A DNA stretch of 64,000 nt, from positions 45,293,610 through 45,357,609 of the forward strand of contig OZ024856.1 of NCBI GenBank assembly GCA_964017155.1. The letters are read 5' to 3'. The stretch's first letter is position 1, and every line of letters begins with the position of its first letter. Of the stretch, positions 1-32,700 are shown piece by piece. A model generated the notes under the pieces. The model made no database searches, was not told the DNA's origin, and was given only the letters and a program-made list of their open reading frames with translations. The translations under genes were made by a program, and so were the position numbers. The stretch comes from Oasisia sp. SBJ-2009 (Eukaryota; Annelida; Polychaeta; Sabellida; Siboglinidae).

Positions 1-110
1 GCAGGGCAGGGCGGGCGGGCGGGCGGGCGGGCGGGCGGGCGGGCGGGCGGGCGGGCGGGCGGGCGGGCGGGCGGGCGGGCGGGCGGGCGGGCGGGCGTGC
101 GTGCGTGCGT
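1..110. repeat. GC-rich tetranucleotide microsatellite
   Basis: About 95 bases of (GGGC)n followed by a short (GCGT)n run. It directly precedes the GCAGT pentamer array, so this end of the window is a compound simple repeat. No gene signal is present. Confidence 0.95.
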
Positions 111-355
111 GCAGTGCAGTGCAGTGCAGTGCAGTGCAGTGCAGTGCAGTGCAGTGCAGTGCAGTGCAGTGCAGTGCAGTGCAGTGCAGTGCAGTGCAGT
201 GCAGTGCAGTGCAGTGCAGTGCAGTGCAGTGCAGTGCAGTGCAGTGCAGTGCAGTGCAGTGCAGTGCAGTGCAGTGCAGTGCAGTGCAGTGCAGTGCAGT
301 GCAGTGCAGTGCAGTGCAGTGCAGTGCAGTGCAGTGCAGTGCAGTGCAGTGCAGT
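111..355. repeat. Pentanucleotide array (GCAGT)49
   Basis: A pure run of the 5-bp unit GCAGT for 245 bases, or 49 copies, with no interruption visible. Because five is not a multiple of three and the unit has no stop codon in any frame, it gives long low-complexity frames rich in Cys-Ser-Ala-Val-Gln. These are artefacts, not genes. Confidence 0.97.
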
Positions 356-1431
356 TTTTAGTGCCTATATAGAAGATTGTTTTGTGGCCTGTAGATGTTG
401 TATCATAGCTCATATGACATGTATTTTATAATATATTTATTTATTAGCTTATATTTATATATGTATTTATGTATTTATTTTATATTGTTAGTGCCTTTGA
501 GCAGACACACAGTGCTTTATAAATGTTTCCAAATAAATAATAAATAAATCCCAGGCTTTATCAAAATGTCTTGAATGTTTTGCATTTATTATTATGGCCT
601 GGGAGGCTGTCGACCCCTGTTTATTTTACCTACAACAATTCATAATTACATTTTATAATTACATTTCTGTTATTTTTTATGCAATTACTTGGCAGTTTGC
701 TGCACAGCGGTACTAATGTAATATTTTGTATCAACATTGCTTTATGTATATTTTATTGGGTCAATAAACACTTCCGATTCCGATTCACAGTCAGTGGCGA
801 TTCAGTCAATCCAGGAACTCTTACACCTGCCTATGTAGTCTCGTTCAACCGACTGTCAGTCGGCTGTGGAACTACACCAAGAAGACAGTCTGGTGAGTCT
901 GTCGGCTTTTGATATATCCCGTGTGATCTATACAATGCTGCCACCTCACGGCCACCGGTTAATCCTGTCATAAATGTTAATTGTATTTCTATTTATTTTG
1001 CGTTAATATGTTTAATTTTGAATAATTTTATAATACAGCATTATTTTATAAAAAAGTATCCTTATTTAATTTGTGTGTTATTCATGTGGGGCTAAACAAT
1101 GCTGCCACCACACGGATACTGGTTAATCCTGCCGTAATTCTTATTTTATAAACAACTGTAAATTTGATTTTTGTGTGTTAATATAAGTTCAATTTTGAAT
1201 ACTTTCCATAGGATATCATTATCTTGTAAACGTATCTCGTTATTTAAATTTTATTTCATAGTTGGCCTGAGAGCCAATCAGCATCTCTACCCTAATCTGG
1301 GGTAAGGCCGCCCTGGAACAAATGCAGAACGTCTCTTTCCCCAGGCAGAGTTGAGAGGCTTAAATATGCTGCCACCTAACGGAGCCTGGGTAACCGAGAC
1401 TACTGGGGGTAGTACTGCCCATGCTACTGAC
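356..1431. other. AT-rich intron or flank of glycogen phosphorylase with dispersed repeat pieces
   Basis: No coding exon was recognised here. On the minus strand it is the intron after glycogen phosphorylase exon 11. It holds three related copies of a repeat whose core reads ATGCTGCCACC followed by a GGTTAATCCTG-type segment (near 930-985, 1095-1140 and, more diverged, 1364-1405). A reverse-complement relative is found at 58.6 kb. Confidence 0.6.
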
Positions 1432-19630
<18,199 letters not shown>

Positions 19631-19799
19631 CCTGCAAGTGACAGTCTCTGCAAAATGAATGTATTTTGCAGATTTTCTCGACAGGACTTGCGTCGACGAT
19701 CCTCTGCGTTCCTTCTGGCTCAGCGTTTGACAGCTGCTGCAAAGCGCATGCGCACGAAATATCCAAACGACCTTGACATTTTGGCACTTGGTCCACAAA
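19631..19799. promoter_or_regulatory. Bidirectional promoter between PYG and CEBPZ
   Basis: Only 169 bases separate the divergent start codons of glycogen phosphorylase (19630, minus) and CEBPZ (19800, plus), so both promoters and 5' leaders must share this space or overlap the coding ends. The spacer is GC-richer than its surroundings and has no TATA box. Exact transcription starts are not visible. Confidence 0.85.
19744..19754. promoter_or_regulatory. NRF1-type palindromic site GCGCATGCGCA
   Basis: A full match to the NRF1 core GCGCATGCGC sits 46 bases upstream of the CEBPZ ATG inside the divergent promoter. NRF1 sites are typical of TATA-less, bidirectional, growth-related animal promoters. 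Function here is inferred from position and match. Confidence 0.65.
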
Positions 19800-22700
19800 A
19801 TGGCTAAAGCCAAAAGTAAACACGTGGAGGAAGAGAAAGATGTCCAAAAGCCCCACAACCAGGATTTTACAATTACTGATGTGCTTGCTTTAGGGGGAAC
19901 TAAAGTGAGTATACCCGGATGTCCGTCATCGTACAATTTGTGCAAATTGTGTTATGGACCATAGTGCAAAAACTATCTGAATGAGCGATAATGTACTAAA
20001 TGTGTGATGGAAAAATATTTATCTCGAATTTAAAGAAGACATGCGTTTATACACAACGATTTAGGAATTCCGTAAAAAGAGCCATTGTCATAGAATTGTG
20101 TATAGTGGCGTTTCGAAAACTGGTATTGGCATTGCTGGCATCAGACCAGTATCCTTGATCTGTCAGCAGTCCCTCAGCGGCTCAGGCTGGAATGTGGTCA
20201 GAATCACTGAGAATGCCCCACTGCCTGAATGCCCCAGTCGCGATGCCCCTACTGCCTAGTCGCAATGCCCCAATCTCAAAGTCGCAATGCCCCAACCACA
20301 AAGTCGCAATGCCCCCATTTTGGAACACTGTAGTCGCAATGCCCCACTTTTGGACGGAATGCCCCACTTTCTTGGTAGTCGGGTTTTAATATATATATAT
20401 ATTATATATATATTAAAAACCCAACTACCAAGAAAGTGGGGCATTCCGTATTTTATATTAATATATACGGAGAAATATACGGAGACAAAACATAAATTCA
20501 GTTATACTTTCAATAATGTTCAGATAATCAACGAAACATTTTTTATTCATTATACATTTACTTATGTAATGTCTATTACTGTATTATATATTATATACAT
20601 AAGTTTGACAATAATAAAATGTTCTGTTTTAACATGTTTTGATAATAATAAAATCACTGGAGCATTCCGACTAAAAGTGGGGCATTACGACTTCGCGGTT
20701 GGAGCATTGTGACTTCGCGGTTGGGGCATTGTGACTTCGCGTTTGGGGCATTGCGACTAGGTTTGGGGCATTCCGGTCATGGGGCATTCAGGCAGTGGGG
20801 CATAGCGATTATAATTCCTCAGGCTCAGTTAAAAATTGTGGAACCCAAAAATTGAGAAATATTCCCAGATAACTGTATAATTAATGTTTTTTAAAAAGGA
20901 CAGGGATTCGCAATTCCAAACCAAAGACTAAACACTAACAGTGAGTAGGTACTCCAAACCGACTATGGCTATGGCCATGCCCTATATGCATTATGCAGTC
21001 AACAGTCACCGTGTGGATTGGCCTACTACTTGTGCATCGTTTTGCCATCATCCATTCGCTTCATGTACATTGCTGTTTAATAAAATGATATACTTAAAAC
21101 AGTCTGATGTAATTATCTTTGCATATGTTTGCGTTTTATTGCTGGTGATCATGGATAAGTAATTAAAAATAATTGATGTGACGTACTGTCCGCTACACTG
21201 CTCGGCGAATGTAAAAACTGTCCACCATGTTCTTGAATGCATGGCATTTTGAAACGACTGGTGATTTGCATGTTGGCCAAATATTAAATATATATTTCAA
21301 TGACATGACAGAAGAGATTTCAAGCCTCATTTTGAATGTAAACTTGGCGGCTAAAATTATGAAATCCTTATCACTGTAATGAGAATAAAAAGTTCTGTGT
21401 GATTATGATATAATCCAGCATGAAGGTCACATTTCAAAAATCAGTTTGGAGTAGCTACTAACACTAAGATCATATGTTCAGTGCCTTGTGAATTACGCCA
21501 CATGTCACAGTCTTTCTCGCTGTTAAATAGTAATTGTATCTTCCCTCGTTACAGGCTGACTTTGAACTTCTGGAGAATGTGGAAGAGGCTGATGATGAGG
21601 CAGTGGATCACAAGGAAGACTTTGAGGCTGAGCCCGTCAAACGAGATGAGGTGTGTGTGGCTCTTGTACCTCTAGTACAATGTACTTAGTCAGTGCTATA
21701 ATGGAGAGTGCTGAACTGTAGAACAAATGGACCAGTTATCAGACAGTTAATGGGATTAAGAGACAGATCAGTGACGTCAGCAATACATCAGTATTAGTTG
21801 CCTGAAGACACCAAAGTGTAGAATTGAAGAGATGATGCTAAGCCTTCTTATATTGTTTTATTGACACTGTTAGTAAGACAAAGTGTCCAGTATACGATAT
21901 TGTCCAACATAGGGACAATTACTATGTAATGATATGTATGCTAGATTGCTAGCGATGTTGACATCTGCGTTTACATTTTGGCCGAGTGTCACCCAGTATA
22001 GAGAGATTCATTGAGCGAACAAAAATATTAACATACATTATATTTATACTGATTGATTTGTTTTAATATACAGTATTTTGAATTATAATTTACAGTGTAG
22101 ATACCAACTGTGGCATTTTAAATTATGTGTATGAACTATAAAATTATATATTATTTACACTTATATCTGTGTACACCCGTACATTTTAATATGTCTAACA
22201 TTTTGTAATGTATAAAATAAATTTCCATGATTTCAGAACATTGTTATTATTAACCAATTTTACAGATAATATTAATTACCCCCGGTAGTTGCAAACAATA
22301 ATTTTCTTTCAGTGGTTTGTAAAACATATTTTGTTTTTTTTCAGGTTGCTGCTCTCATTAAAGAGTTAGGTTTTGAAAAGATTTATTCTGAAGAAAGGTG
22401 AGTTTTCACTAGCAAAAGCATAAACTGGTTCTGATCTCACATCCGAGTCTAAAACCTTCTAGACAATTTCTAGCAAAAACATTGTTTTTACCCTCTATAA
22501 AAGCCAGTAGTATGTATCATTGTGTATTTGTGTCAGTATTTAATAACATTAGAATCCAACAGCATGGATGTAGACGTCACAGAGACCAGTAGTTACAATT
22601 AATGAAAATTTGGCAAATATGTAATGATCATTACATATCTGTAAAAGTAATAAGATTGTAAAAAGATTTTTTTGGAGTGTCTAAAATTGTATACATGTAT

Positions 22701-23724
22701 GTATGGGTGTAATTTCATGAACATTATTAACAGCTCTTTAACCCGATTTTGGACTTTAAAATCAATATTGGTCCTTACCAGTGATCTTGAGTACCTGAAA
22801 AGTGTCAACCACGTGACACTCCAGTGGGACATTGTCACCGGTGTGTCATGGAAATTGTGTCCTTGGTAAGATGGCAATGGATATTTGCTTTTTGAAAAAC
22901 ATTCAGTTTTTTAACTGATTTTGTTTAGTGATGAATGTTCTGTAAGAGCTCCTTATCATAGTGAAATGGTCTCCAGGTATGAGGAAATAACCTTTTATGC
23001 AAGCACCAACATGATTCAAAAGTAGTCATGAAAGATGGCCAAACTAATGACGTTTATTGATTACAAAATTGTTAAAAAGAAAGAGAAATGTGGGCTCTAC
23101 TCCCCAAGGTCAGGCTTGTGACTGACCCTCGGTCACCTGTCTCTCTAGTGACAGAGCCCACATTTCAACATACAACTTATAGTTGAATCACTGCCATGGT
23201 TATAAAACCATGTCACCTTTCAACATACATATAATATTATCATTACTGCTGTGGTTATATAAAACATTGTCATTAGTAAGTATTATAATGTACTAATCAA
23301 TCACACCATTAGCTCTAACCTACACTAACCAGATAGTTATTTTACATATAATTATTTAGCCTACACCTAGAAGTGGGGCCATTACGCCAATGGTCACCGA
23401 GCCACATGTGACCTCCCCACAATTACTACTATGTAATGAAAGCACTTTTAGTGTGGCAACATTCCTTGTAGTGAACCGGAACCACCGAGACGAGTGAAGT
23501 TGGCAGTGGCGCCCTCTACAGGAGATGAGCCGCCGCAGCAGTTGCCGTCCGCCCCGGTGGAGAACACGACGGTGAAGAGGACGAGGAACAAGTACAAGCC
23601 TCTTGTTGCTGGCGATGCACCGAAGTCTGCTTCGCTGTCCGCCAGTTCGGAGGACTTCCTAGCCACCTACACACCCAGGACCTACCTGCTGTGTAAGCCA
23701 GGTGGCAAATGGATGGACCAGGAG
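19800..23724 (+). CDS. CEBPZ: CEBPZ exons 1-4 (N-terminal region)
   Basis: Exon 1 (35 codons) is basic/acidic and ends [10 protein letters not shown], matching the EEVLRLGGTK block of vertebrate CEBPZ. Exons 2-3 are acidic. Exon 4 (23472-23724) is Pro/Lys-rich and unusually GC-rich, and ends [14 protein letters not shown], the counterpart of the LLLRPGGKW block. Intron 1 (19905-21554) carries a mobile element at 20203-20809. Intron 3 is 1.1 kb with little recognisable content. Confidence 0.95.
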
Positions 23725-26700
23725 GTGGGTTATGTTTACCACAGCAGTTAGTAGTCAGTCTGGGGACTAGTTCACTAAGATAAAGCGCTCTTAAGGAAAA
23801 TTCGTCCTTACACAAAATGCGTTGTGGACCCAGCGAACGAGGAACCATTTCTGAACCAGTTGGCATGTGTCATACTAGTTCATAATTGGTACCGCTCCAC
23901 CAGTACAGGTTTTCATGTGTATTCACGTGAATACACGTGTTCTGCCTGTTGTCACGAGTTTTGAATGAGTTTGACATGAGTCATACTGGGTCAGAATTGG
24001 TACGGTTTCACTGGTACATGTCATCACATGAAAAACTCGTGATTACATGGTAAACACGCGTCGACACACCAAATTTGTTCACGGAATCCGGTGAATTCGT
24101 GTACGGAAACACGTGAAATCGTGAATTGAGCCAGTTGAACTTGTGAATTCACTTACAGAACATGTAAAATCATGGGTCGTTGTTTGCTGGGAAATTAAAT
24201 GGCTTTTTTTAATGCAAATATCCAACCAACTAGTGACAATTTCCTATTAATTTCCTATCATGGTGTTGACAGGTTTCAGATATTCGAGATCAGAAATTAT
24301 TTTGATGTGCAAAATTGGGTTTACGAGTTCTTAAGAACGTAAGTGGAATGGTCTCCTGGTGACACTTTGCAAACTGTATCATGGAGTGATTGAACGAAGC
24401 AGTGGCAGAATGTCAGAGATAAATCGAACAATGTTTGTTTTATTTAATATATTGTTCATGGCTCCAAGAATGGTTTATTGTAGTATCATTTAACTTACTT
24501 TGGAGCTTAATTGTCAAAGATGAGTACAGTGTACGATGTTTCGACCCGTCATCTACGGGCCTTGTTCACGTACTGGTGTCACGTGTTTTGCCTCATTGTA
24601 CTAATCTTTGACAATTAAGCTCCAAAGTAAGTTAAATTATACTACAACAATGTTTGTTTTGTTGATCGTAGACACGTCCAGTTATTAACAGGCATCAATG
24701 GTTATGGAGAATTGGTGGGAGTCGGGTCAAATTTGGGAATCCACATAACAATTTGGGAGTTTGCACTTTAAAAAAAATCAGATTGTAACATTTAAGTAAG
24801 TTAAGTAAAAATTCTGCTTTATTTATGTACTTTGTAATACCACAAGCTGACACATCCATGTTACGTATAGTCGGTGTAGACCATAATCAAAGATGGCTTC
24901 GTTCATGTCAGATCTGAAAGTAGCATACTGTGCCATGTTTTTTGAAGTAAAGAGTAAAGCGCTTTGAACAGTCCTGATGACTGGATACTGCGCTATATAA
25001 GAACTTACCTTTACCTTTTTTATCTTCAAAGTAATAGATGCCAATGTGATCGCTTGTTACTGACCAAAGACAATACAAGATGGCGCCATATACACCAGTT
25101 AATGGGTTGTTGACATTGGCTACGTCAACACTGGATTTATCTCCCAAAAAATGAAAGCTTGATTAGTTTTATTTTATAACTGCCAGACATTATGCATTTG
25201 TAAATCGCACCATCTGTATGTCTAACTTCTGTTGTACAGTTTACAAATGACCCGACCATATACGAGCTTCCTTCAGTGGCGGCCATTGCCAAGATAAAGA
25301 CGTTTGCCTCAAAACTTTACGAAGATGAGGTTGCTCTGTATACAAAACGTACGTATCGTACTTGTATATATATTTTATTTTCACATCCTTGTCGCATAGT
25401 TCCAGTATTGCAGCGTATATATCTGATGGGACCTGATGGTTCAGAAATTTTAAGTTCATTTAGGCAGTATGGAAATATATATTGTTATTTTTTATTATAT
25501 TACCGTAAATATAATTGTATTTACAAATGTAACACTGGAGCATCTGCCGCAGATGTGTGATGTGCAAAATTATTATCTGTATAATGATATCTGAAAATAT
25601 AAAATGTTATGAGTTTCGTGAAACAACAAGCCACAGCGTTATGTATCATGCTAAATGCTTACATGCAGTTCAATGGTCCATTATTGGTGTGAATCCGGGT
25701 TTGGTCTTAATTCACATTTTGGAATTAAATAAAAATTAAATTTAAATAGTGAGTTGGTTGTTCTGTAACATGCAGTTGAATATGTTTGGGTTGGCTCAGT
25801 GATGTGACTACGCAGTCAGATTGGTGTCAACCCTTACTATATCTATCCAATGACAGGTAGCAGAGGTAGTTTAATTGAAAGACCTGGTTTACATTACATA
25901 TTATATTAAAAAAAACTTTTGTTTTGGTATTTTGTAAAAAAAAATGTTATGATATTAATAATTGTCATGTTTTCCCAACAGAACAAGGGAAACATTCCAA
26001 CTCGGCACTAAACTGGCGCAAGACAGTCCTTAGTTCTGGAACACTTTCCGACAAGATGGCCGCCCTCACCCTGAAGATCCAGGACTCTCACATTCACAAC
26101 CTCAGTGGGGTGGACACCCTGGTGGCCATGGTGGGCAGCAAGGGGCGACGCGAAGCACTTATTGCATTAGGTACAAAATGGAAGTTTTTTTCATTTAGGG
26201 TTATATTTTTACCCGATTTGTTCAGCTGTGTTTATATGTCTCGTGGGGGTAATGCCGTTGCGTTATTATAGTTTGCACATAATCATATCATAATGCTTAT
26301 GCTTATAACTTGATGAGGTTGGTTTTAATTTACTGATTAGTAAACAAAACATTTGGTGCATGTGATGTATGAAACTTGTTCTAATAAAGCAGACAGTCCC
26401 GACTAACATAATTATATCTGACTAAAACATATGGCATTTTTACTATGTCTGCATATAATTTAATTATGGTAATATATATATATATAATAATTTTTTTATC
26501 CCCATAATTGTAATGTTTAAAATTAAATCAATTTTCGTCAACATCTTCACATTTGTGACCCCTCACATAAAAACCAACGGACATTGCAGTGAATACCTGC
26601 TGGTCTCATTTTCATCATTAGAAGAGACTTCCTCAGAATTGTTACAGCTATCACTATCTTTAACATGATCATAAAATAGTTGTATATTCCACTGAAATCG

Positions 26701-29700
26701 TTTTTTCATCCCCAAAAAATGTTTCCCCACTGTGTCGCCAATTTGATTTTTTTCTTCAAATTTTGGGCCTTCATAGCAATACTTATTTAGTGCTGTTATG
26801 TACACATTACTTTATCTGTTTTGGCTAAAAAAAAAGAGTATTGAAGAGATGAACCAAAAAATAAAATAAATTGCATGATTAATGATTAAGGTCGGCATGG
26901 CACTAATTCCTATTCACTGCATTATGGTCATATTCTGAATCAGCAGGTTTTAAATAGAATAGACATCAACCAAAAAGTTAATAAAGTAAAAGAAATTGGC
27001 ATGATTAAAATTGGCCATGGTCCAGATTAACATTCACTGTGTTATGGTTGGTTGGCTTTGATGTGAGGTGTCACATTTATCCAAAATATTTAAACACTAG
27101 TTTAATCGACCGGGAATGTGTCATGTGAGTGACTTACCACCAATGCCCTGGTGTGTTACAGACACGCTGCGGGATCTGTTTCTCACTGAACTGATGCCAG
27201 ACAGAAAACTAAGGACATTTCAACAGGTGAGTCTTGGTCCCAATACAAGTCCATTTCTGTGTACATGTCTGTCGTCATCGTTGTCGTGTTGTTGGTGTGA
27301 GACAAGAGTGGACAGGCTGGGATGTCTTTTCGCAGCAACTTCTGAGGGTCAGGTTTGTTTGTCCGTCGTCTGGCCATTTGTCTGTCTATCTGACCGCATA
27401 TTTGTCTATGTGGCTGCATGTCTGTATATCTGACCATATATCTGTCTATCTGACTGCATGTCTGTATATCTGACCATATATCTGTCTATCTGACTGCATG
27501 TCTGTATATCTGACCGTATGTCTGACTGTATGTCTGTCTGTCTGACCATATGTCTGTCTATCTGACCATATTTTTGCCTATCTGACCGTCTGTCTATCTA
27601 TCAGACCGCATGTCTGTCTGTCTGTCTGTCTGACCACATGTCTGTCTATCAGGCTATGTCTGTTTATCTGACTGTATGTCTGTCTACCTGACCGTATGTC
27701 TATCTGACCATATGTCTCTATCTGACCATATGTCTGACTGTCTGTCTGTCTACCTGACTGTATGTCTGTCTACCTGACTGTATGTCTGTCTACCTGACTG
27801 TATGTCTGTCTACCTGACCGTATGTCTGTCTATCTGACTGTATGTCTGTCTACCTGACTGTATGTCTGTCTACCTGACTGTATGTCTGTCTACCTGACCG
27901 TATGTCTGTCTACCTGACCATATGTCTGTCTACCTGACTGTATGTCTGTCTACCTGACCGTATGTCTGTCTACCTGACCATATGTCTGTCTACCTGACTG
28001 TATGTCTGTCTACCTGACCGTATGTCTGTCTATCTGACTGTATGTCTGTCTACCTGACTGTATGTCTGTCTACCTGACTGTATGTCTGTCTACCTGACCG
28101 TATGTCTGTCTACCTGACTGTATGTCTGTCTACCTGACCGTATGTCTGTCTACCTGACCATATGTCTGTCTACCTGACTGTATGTCTGTCTACCTGACCG
28201 TATGTCTGTCTATCTGACTGTATGTCTGTCTACCTGACTGTATGTCTGTCTACCTGACCGTATGTCTGTCTATCTGACTGTATGTCTGTTTACCTGACTG
28301 TATGTCTGTCTACCTGACCGTATGTCTGTCTACCTGACCATATGTCTGTCTACCTGACTGTATGTCTGTCTACCTGACTGTATGTCTGTCTACCTGACCG
28401 TATGTCTGTCTATCTGACTGTATGTCTGTCTACCTGACTGTATGTCTGACTGTATGTCTGTCTACCTGACTGTATGTCTGTCTACCTGACTGTATGTCTG
28501 TCTACCTGACCGTATGTCTGTCTATCTGACCGTATGTCTGTCTACCTGACTGTATGTCTGTCTATCTGACCGTATGTCTGTCTACCTGACTGTATGTCTG
28601 TCTATCTGACTGTATGTCTGTCTACCTGACTGTATGTCTGTCTACCTGACCGTATGTCTGTCTATCTGACCATATGTCTGTCTACCTGACTGTATGTCTG
28701 TCTATCTGACCATATGTCTGTCTACCTGACTGTATGTCTGTCTATCTGACCATATGTCTGTCTACCTGACTGTATGTCTGTCTATCTGACCATATGTCTG
28801 TCTACCTGACTGTATGTCTGTCTACCTGACTGTATGTCTGTCTACCTGACTGTATGTCTGTCTACCTGACTGTATGTCTGTCTACCTGACCGTATGTCTG
28901 TCTACCTGACTGTATGTCTGTCTATCTGACTGTATGTCTGTCTACCTGACTGTATGTCTGTCTACCTGACCATATGTCTGTCTACCTGACTGTATGTCTG
29001 TCTATCTGACCGTCTGTCTGTCAGTCTGTTTATCAGACTAGATATCTGTCTATCTGACCGTATGTCTGCCTATCTGACCGTCTGTCTGTCTATCTTACCG
29101 TCTGTCTGTCTATCAAGCTATGTCTGTCTATCTGACCATTCGACTCTTCGTCCATGAGTCTGTCTGACTCTGTCTGTCTCTCCTTCTGTCTTACTATTGG
29201 TCTGTTTGACTGACCATCGGTCTGTGTGACCATCGGTCTGTGTGACCATCGGTCTGTGTGACCATTTGTCTGTCTGACCGTCCGTCTGTCTGTCCGCAGC
29301 ATCCACTTGGTGACCTGACGACACTTGCGAGTGGCAACAGAGAGAGTCGAGACAAACGCCTCCTCTTGTGGTACTTTGAAGGTGAACTCAAGGACAGATA
29401 TGATCGCTACATAAAGGCAATAGAGGTAAGACGAAAACAGTTTCATTTTACATCATATAATTTTTATCACAATTTCCTAAAATAATTTAAGTGGATATAG
29501 CATTGAGACGTATCTTAAATATAATTGATAAACATCATTGTTATTTTCAAAAAAACAGATCTCATTGAGGAATTGTTCTCATATAAAATATGCAAGCATG
29601 TCAAATTGTGTTGACAGTAAAAAAATTAACTTATGTTTTCCAAGAATGTTTAATGTCGGTGGATATTTGTTAAAGATGTTAAAAACATGTTTCTATTTTT

Positions 29701-32700
29701 CTCAGACGATGTCACATGACACAGTTGCTGCTTCAAAACAGAAGGCACTGGGTGAGTGGACAGTCATTGTCATGTGATATCACGTGATGACATCATAGCC
29801 AATAATGTGAGCAATAATGGATACCTGGCTCAACGCAGTTTCCTAATACCAGAAAGACAGCTAACTGAATCATATTTACATGGCAGGGAAGCTTGAAAAT
29901 ACCGTATATATTTTCATTTGTAATTTTTATTTATATGTGATATATTAGTGTAATTTCTTTAGATTGTCAATACGCTGCATTTTCTGGCTCTTTTTAACCA
30001 ACATCATTCGGGATTATTTTGTCACAACATCACAGTCTGTAGGCTTGTATTATAGTGTCATACTATGCTAATGATATAACATTAATTTCAGCCACCGTAT
30101 TTGAATTGTTGGCCAACAAGCCGGAACAAGAAAAGGTGAGAATATGTTTGTGTTTGGCAGCGTTTTCTTTTTTCTTTTTATGAAGTTTCACCAAACAATG
30201 ATTACATTTTGATTACGTATCAACTTTTCACTGGCTGACACCAACAAATCTAATTCCTGTTGAATGTTTTCTCAGACATGCCACATGATACGGATTACCC
30301 GTATCCGATACGGATTTTGGCGGTTTGTTAAGTGATACGGATGTACTCCGTTTTGATACAGATTTTAACTAAATTTATGGATACATTATTTTTAACCACA
30401 TTATGCCTTGTATCAGTTGTATGCGTGACAAAACTATACTGCATAATGGAATAATTGTTTACTGTTAGTGGCTAAGTAAATTGATTCGAAATGAACGAAC
30501 TAGACCACCGATTAGTTTATTGTAGCACGTAGTAGACGCCGTGCTGGTAAATTTTAGTTCTGAAAACTGCGACAGGTGGCTCAACGGGTGGGAACGGGGC
30601 ACGTGACGGTTATGAAAAATAGTCCAGGAAATGGAGCTCGATGCCGAGTTCAAAGAAATCGCCTGCATTTCTGATTTCAAAAATGTTGATGCTTGCATGT
30701 GAAACTTCGATATACACGCGAACTGCTGAAATAAATTGTCATTATTTGATGACACTGTTCCCGTTTTGCGGTACGCAGTTAAAACGTGCTGAAGTGGAGT
30801 AAAAATTCGATAAGTTATCTTCCAGTTAACTGGCCCCAATAATAGAAAAAAACGTGGAAAACCCTTTTTGAAAAGGCCGTAATAACTTAGGCCAGTTAAC
30901 TAGAAGATCTGATTAATGATACAGATTGATACGGATTCTTACAAAATTTTAGGTCAAAAATACGGATTGCCATCTCAAAAATGTGGCATGTATGTTTTCT
31001 ATCAGTTGTCACCAGTTTCCCAGCATCCAAAAATTATTCCCGGCAAGATGATGGGCACCAAATGTTTACTGGTTTCTAGGCTGCAAATGTTGAATGTTTC
31101 AAGGCAGCAAATGTTGAATGTTGTCCTGCACTTTGCTGTTGCAAATGTTGACTGTCTCCCGCACTACTTTGCTGCTTCAGCTCCTCCTATCCATGATGGT
31201 CAACAAGCTGGGCGACCCCGACTACAAGACCGCGTCCAAGGCCGTCCACCAGCTCAACAGGCTCGGTGAGTTGTTTTGTTTGTGTGTCTTGTACCAGAGT
31301 GGACGTCTCTTTTAAATCACATCTTGTCGTCCTCTGAAACAACTGCTGTACCACATTCATATCTTTTATTACTTCGAAATGACAAACTGAAATAGTGAAG
31401 TATATTCGTAAGAATGTAACTTTATTTAGTCTGCGTGGTTCCAATGGAAATTATGCACAGCCATGTAAATAATGCCAGAAAGTTGTGTTAGACTGACAGT
31501 ATCAGCGGTGTTAATTAAACTGGATATAGAAGGCAATATATTTTTTCTTTTTATATATTTAAAATGGGGTCGTATTTCATATTTTGAAACTTGATTGAAT
31601 GTCCGGTCCGGGTCGGTCGGTTAGATAAGTAATTGATTGCTTTGGTTTGCTGAGTGAATTATATATTTAATTATTTTCCTGGCAAGTTGGCTAGCTTGAA
31701 TGATTGGCTGGCTGGAAGGATTGGTTGGCTAGCTGGCTGGAATGATTGGCTGAATGGCTGGAATGATTGGCTGGTTGGAATGATTGGCTGAATGGCTGGA
31801 ATGATTGGCTGGTTGGGATGATTGGCTGGCTGGAATGATTGGCTGAATGGCTGGAATGATTGGCTGGTTGGGATGATTGGCTGGCTGGAATGATTGGTTG
31901 GCTGGAATGATTGGTTGGCTGGAATGATTGGTTGGCTGACTGGAATGATTGGCTGGCTGCATTGGCTGGCTGGCTGGCTGGCTGGGGCTGGAATGATTGA
32001 ACTGTTGATGTTTGTCTGACTGTGATGTGTTGTCAGTGGAGAGACACCCCAACATGAAGGCGGTGGTGGTGTTGGAAGTGGAGCGTCTCCTCTACAGACC
32101 AAACATCTCTGTCAAGGCTCAGTGAGTCACCATTATCACGTCTTTATGTTGCACTCCTAAAACATGATTCTACTCATTGTTACTGGAGCTGGATACGTTT
32201 TCTGTTGTGTTTCTGGGATTATTTCATTTCTGAAACCATTTTGCCGATTATAAATAACTGCAATTCTGAATGGCTTGACAGGTTTTTAATTATGTTTGAC
32301 GCACACAGTAATATTGCTGCTGTATTTAAAAAAATGCAAGGCTTTGAATACGTGAATATTTCCAACGTCAGGGACCATTTCACTAACATTCTTAATTAGC
32401 CGAAATTTTCTTTTTAAAATGTGTGTTGCTTCATAGCAGTAACCATGGCGAGAGGACACAGGAAATACCTGTGCTGGTCTGTCACAGAAAGAAATAGTGA
32501 TACAGCATTTTGCATTTTGAAAACGTTCCTTAAATTGAATAGTGGGCTCCGTTAATAAAATAATAATAATTTTTATTTGTAAAGCGCCGCATATCCGGAT
32601 TTTTTTGGCATAAAATACATTGTAACATATACATATTAAAAATATTCATAATCAGTTTAAACTTTTACGTAAAGACGTAATGTTAAATGATAATAACTAG

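Noticed and set aside
97..431. Three overlapping frames of Cys-Ala-Val-Gln repeats
   Set aside because: Pure translation of the (GCAGT)49 array; every frame is open only because the unit lacks stops.
19773..19799. Upstream in-frame ATG for CEBPZ
   Set aside because: Would add nine residues (MTFWHLVHK) not resembling the family; the ATG at 19800 has better context. Not excluded.
26563..26805. 80-codon minus-strand frame with Asn/Ser/Glu-rich end
   Set aside because: No recognisable family or splice context inside CEBPZ intron 6; may be a fossil but cannot be supported.
31671..32102. 143-codon minus-strand Gln/Ser/Pro/Ile-rich frame
   Set aside because: Reverse translation of a minisatellite, overlapping CEBPZ exon 12 antisense.
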